From the NCBI GenBank assembly GCA_015655225.1, contig JAATFK010000343.1:1-7167 (forward strand): a stretch of DNA of 7,167 nt, in the 5' to 3' direction. The notes below the pieces were generated by a model. The model ran no database searches, was not told the DNA's origin, and was given only the letters and a program-made list of their open reading frames with translations. Shown here one piece after another: positions 5,779-7,167 of this stretch; positions within the stretch are counted from its first letter, which is position 1; each line of letters begins with the position of its first letter. A program made the translations under genes and the position numbers. Source of the DNA: Solirubrobacterales bacterium (lineage in GTDB: Bacteria > Actinomycetota > Thermoleophilia > Solirubrobacterales > Solirubrobacteraceae).

Positions 5779-5824
5779 TCCCGCGCCCGGGCCGCCGGGG
5801 GGACAGGCGGCGAGGGGCGCGGGA
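5779..5824 (-). terminator. First hairpin downstream of htrA (10 + 6 bp stem)
   Basis: Starting 10 bases after the htrA stop, bases 5779-5788 pair perfectly with 5815-5824 (nine G-C pairs plus one T-A). After a small internal loop (GG opposite GAG), GCCGCC (5791-5796) pairs with GGCGGC (5806-5811) around a 9-base loop. This is the strongest stem in the window and is well placed for htrA transcription termination. There is no U-tract, as is usual for the U-less terminators described in actinobacteria. Confidence 0.62.
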
Positions 5825-5834
5825 AGTCTCAGGC

Positions 5835-7088
5835 CTACGGGATGCTCGGGAGCGTCAGGCCGCCCTCGCCGCCGCCGCTGCCGTCGCCGCCCTGGCCCTG
5901 GCCGCTGCCGTCGCCGCCGAGGCCGCCGCTGCCGCCCTGGCTCTGGTCGCTGGTGGCGCTCGCCGCCTGCGCGGGCTGCGTGCCGAGCGTCACGGTGATG
6001 CTCTTGTCGGAGCCGCCGCGCTTGACCGTCAGCTGGACCTTGTCGCCGACCTGGCCGGCGTTGACGTAGCCCGACAGGGCGGCCGCGTCCTGCACCGACT
6101 TGCCGTTGTAGGCGGTGATCACGTCGCCTCTCTGGAGGCCGGCCGCCGCGGCCGGTCCGCCGGAGGTGAGGTCCGCGACCTGCGCGCCGGTGCCGCTGGT
6201 CACGTCGGCCGTCTCGACGCCGAGGTAGGCGTGCTTGACGGTGCCGCCGTTCTCGAGCTGCTGGACGACCGAGCGGACCGTGTTGGACGGGACCGCGAAG
6301 CCGATGCCGACGTTGCCCGACTCACCGGAGCTGGAGGAGCCGGTCGACTCGATCTGCGAGTTGACGCCGATCACCTGGCCCTGGCTGTTGAGCAGCGGGC
6401 CGCCGGAGTTGCCGGGGTTGATCGCCGCGTCGGTCTGCAGGACGCCGTCGATCGTGAAGCCGTTGGGGGCACTGATCTGACGCTGGAGCGCCGAGACGAC
6501 GCCGGTCGTGAGCGTGCGGTCGAGGCCGAACGGGTTGCCGATCGCGAACGTCGGGTCGCCGACCTGGACGGTGTCGGAGTCGCCGAGGACGAGCGGCGTC
6601 AGCGTCTGCGTGCCGGGGTCGACCTTCAGGAGCGCGAGGTCGTCGGACTCGTCTCTGCCGATCACGGTCGCGGTTCTGGTCGCGCCGTCGCCGATCTTGA
6701 CGGTCACCTTCGAGGCGCCGTCGATCACGTGGAAGTTGGTGACGACCTCGCCCGTCTTGGAGACGACGAAGCCGCTGCCGGTCGCGGTGCCGGACTCCGA
6801 GGAGCTGCCGCCGAAGGGGCTGCTCGTCTGCTGCGTGATGTCGGAGGTGACGTAGGCGACCGAGTTTCTCGCGAGGTTATAGACCTGGCCGGCGGTCAGG
6901 GCCTTCGAGGAGGTCGTGCTCGCGACCGTCTGGCTGCTGCTCGTCGGAGCGGCTGCCTGGATCGTGGTGGTGGTCGTGTGGCTGCCATCGTTCGCGACGC
7001 CGACGACGACGGCTCCACCGCCGGCGCCGAGGACCGCGGCGGCGCCCAGTGTGAGGACTGTCTTGGGGGTTCGCATGCGAATGATCAT
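5835..7088 (-). CDS. HtrA/DegP-type trypsin-like serine protease with PDZ domain
   Basis: A 417-residue envelope protease. A short basic N-terminus and hydrophobic segment (about 11-33) form a signal peptide or signal anchor, followed by a Ser/Thr/Ala-rich stalk (36-62). The trypsin-like domain carries the full triad: H120 (VTNFHVIDG), D150 (DESDDLALLKV) and S228 (NPGNSGGPLL), with FAIGNPFG and LQTDAAINPG as in DegP-type proteases. One PDZ domain follows at about 287-370 (AYLGVETADV, AAGLQRGDVITAYNGK). The end (about 381-410) is a Gly/Ser/Gln-rich tail. The known role is degradation or refolding of misfolded proteins outside the membrane. The predicted start is the ATG at 7088 (weak AGGG 9 bases upstream); an in-frame ATG at 7076 would remove only four residues. 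The groES-like gene follows on the same strand after two hairpins, so the two are probably separately transcribed. Confidence 0.93.
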   Translation of the reverse strand: MIIRMRTPKTVLTLGAAAVLGAGGGAVVVGVANDGSHTTTTTIQAAAPTSSSQTVASTTSSKALTAGQVYNLARNSVAYVTSDITQQTSSPFGGSSSESGTATGSGFVVSKTGEVVTNFHVIDGASKVTVKIGDGATRTATVIGRDESDDLALLKVDPGTQTLTPLVLGDSDTVQVGDPTFAIGNPFGLDRTLTTGVVSALQRQISAPNGFTIDGVLQTDAAINPGNSGGPLLNSQGQVIGVNSQIESTGSSSSGESGNVGIGFAVPSNTVRSVVQQLENGGTVKHAYLGVETADVTSGTGAQVADLTSGGPAAAAGLQRGDVITAYNGKSVQDAAALSGYVNAGQVGDKVQLTVKRGGSDKSITVTLGTQPAQAASATSDQSQGGSGGLGGDGSGQGQGGDGSGGGEGGLTLPSIP

Positions 7089-7167
7089 GCGTCCGAACCC
7101 TGAGCGGTCCTTGAATCGCTCCTAAGCGCCGGAGAAACGTTGCTAAGACTCAGCTGAAGGCGCCCAC
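7089..7167 (-). promoter_or_regulatory. Upstream region of htrA with spaced CTAAG repeats
   Basis: This noncoding end of the window should hold the htrA promoter. On the plus strand CTAAG occurs at 7122-7126 and 7143-7147, 21 bases apart (two helical turns), the kind of spacing used by dimeric regulators. GAGCG (7102-7106) and CGCTC (7117-7121) form an inverted repeat around 10 bases. I could not assign a -10/-35 pair with confidence, and the region may extend beyond the window. Confidence 0.3.

Noticed and set aside
5786..5823. Plus-strand G-tracts as a second quadruplex
   Set aside because: One loop is about 11 bases, and the bases are better used in the perfect 10+6-bp stem.
5772..7103. 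Plus-strand open frame of 443 codons opposite htrA
   Set aside because: The opposite strand encodes an intact HtrA with full catalytic triad; this frame is an Ala/Gly/Arg/Asp shadow.

Overview
The window is very GC-rich, with coding third positions almost entirely G or C, and its gene content fits a high-GC actinobacterium: a DtxR/IdeR-type iron box, start codons without a Shine-Dalgarno sequence, and secretory proteins with Ala/Gly/Ser-rich ends. The protein families and codon style suggest the Thermoleophilia (Conexibacter or Solirubrobacter-like). That placement is inference from style, not a database match.

Layout. (1) Bases 2-2395 (+) hold the 3' part of a DhaM-type phosphotransferase that joins an EIIA domain, an HPr domain and a full-length Enzyme I; its beginning lies upstream of the window. 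(2) Bases 2459-2746 (+) encode a small HesB/IscA-fold protein with no cysteine. (3) It converges on a TauE/SafE-type membrane exporter (2765-3565, -); a short imperfect stem spans both stop codons. (4) Divergent from the exporter lies a two-gene unit: an FTR1/EfeU iron permease (3675-4739, +), whose start codon overlaps a DtxR/IdeR-like operator, and a YdeI/OmpD-associated family protein (4736-5323, +), joined through a GTGA stop/start overlap. (5) Two minus-strand proteostasis genes follow: a GroES-like co-chaperonin (5320-5637), whose stop overlaps the YdeI-family stop by 4 bases, and an HtrA/DegP-type serine protease (5835-7088).

The gap between htrA and the groES-like gene (5638-5834) is the most structured noncoding part. 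Reading along the minus strand it contains a strong two-part stem-loop, a second perfect 11-bp stem-loop, a four-run G-quadruplex motif and a -10-like TACACT that would start transcription at the GTG of the groES-like gene. No other noncoding stretch reaches 300 bases.

Functionally the window combines dihydroxyacetone/PTS phosphotransfer, iron uptake under probable iron repression, an anion-type exporter and envelope/cytosolic protein quality control. I see no mobile element, tRNA, rRNA or CRISPR array. I found no clearly new system. The points most worth a second look are the complete PEP-to-EIIA relay in one chain, the operator placed on the efeU start codon, and the hairpin-hairpin-quadruplex region before a probably leaderless groES paralogue.
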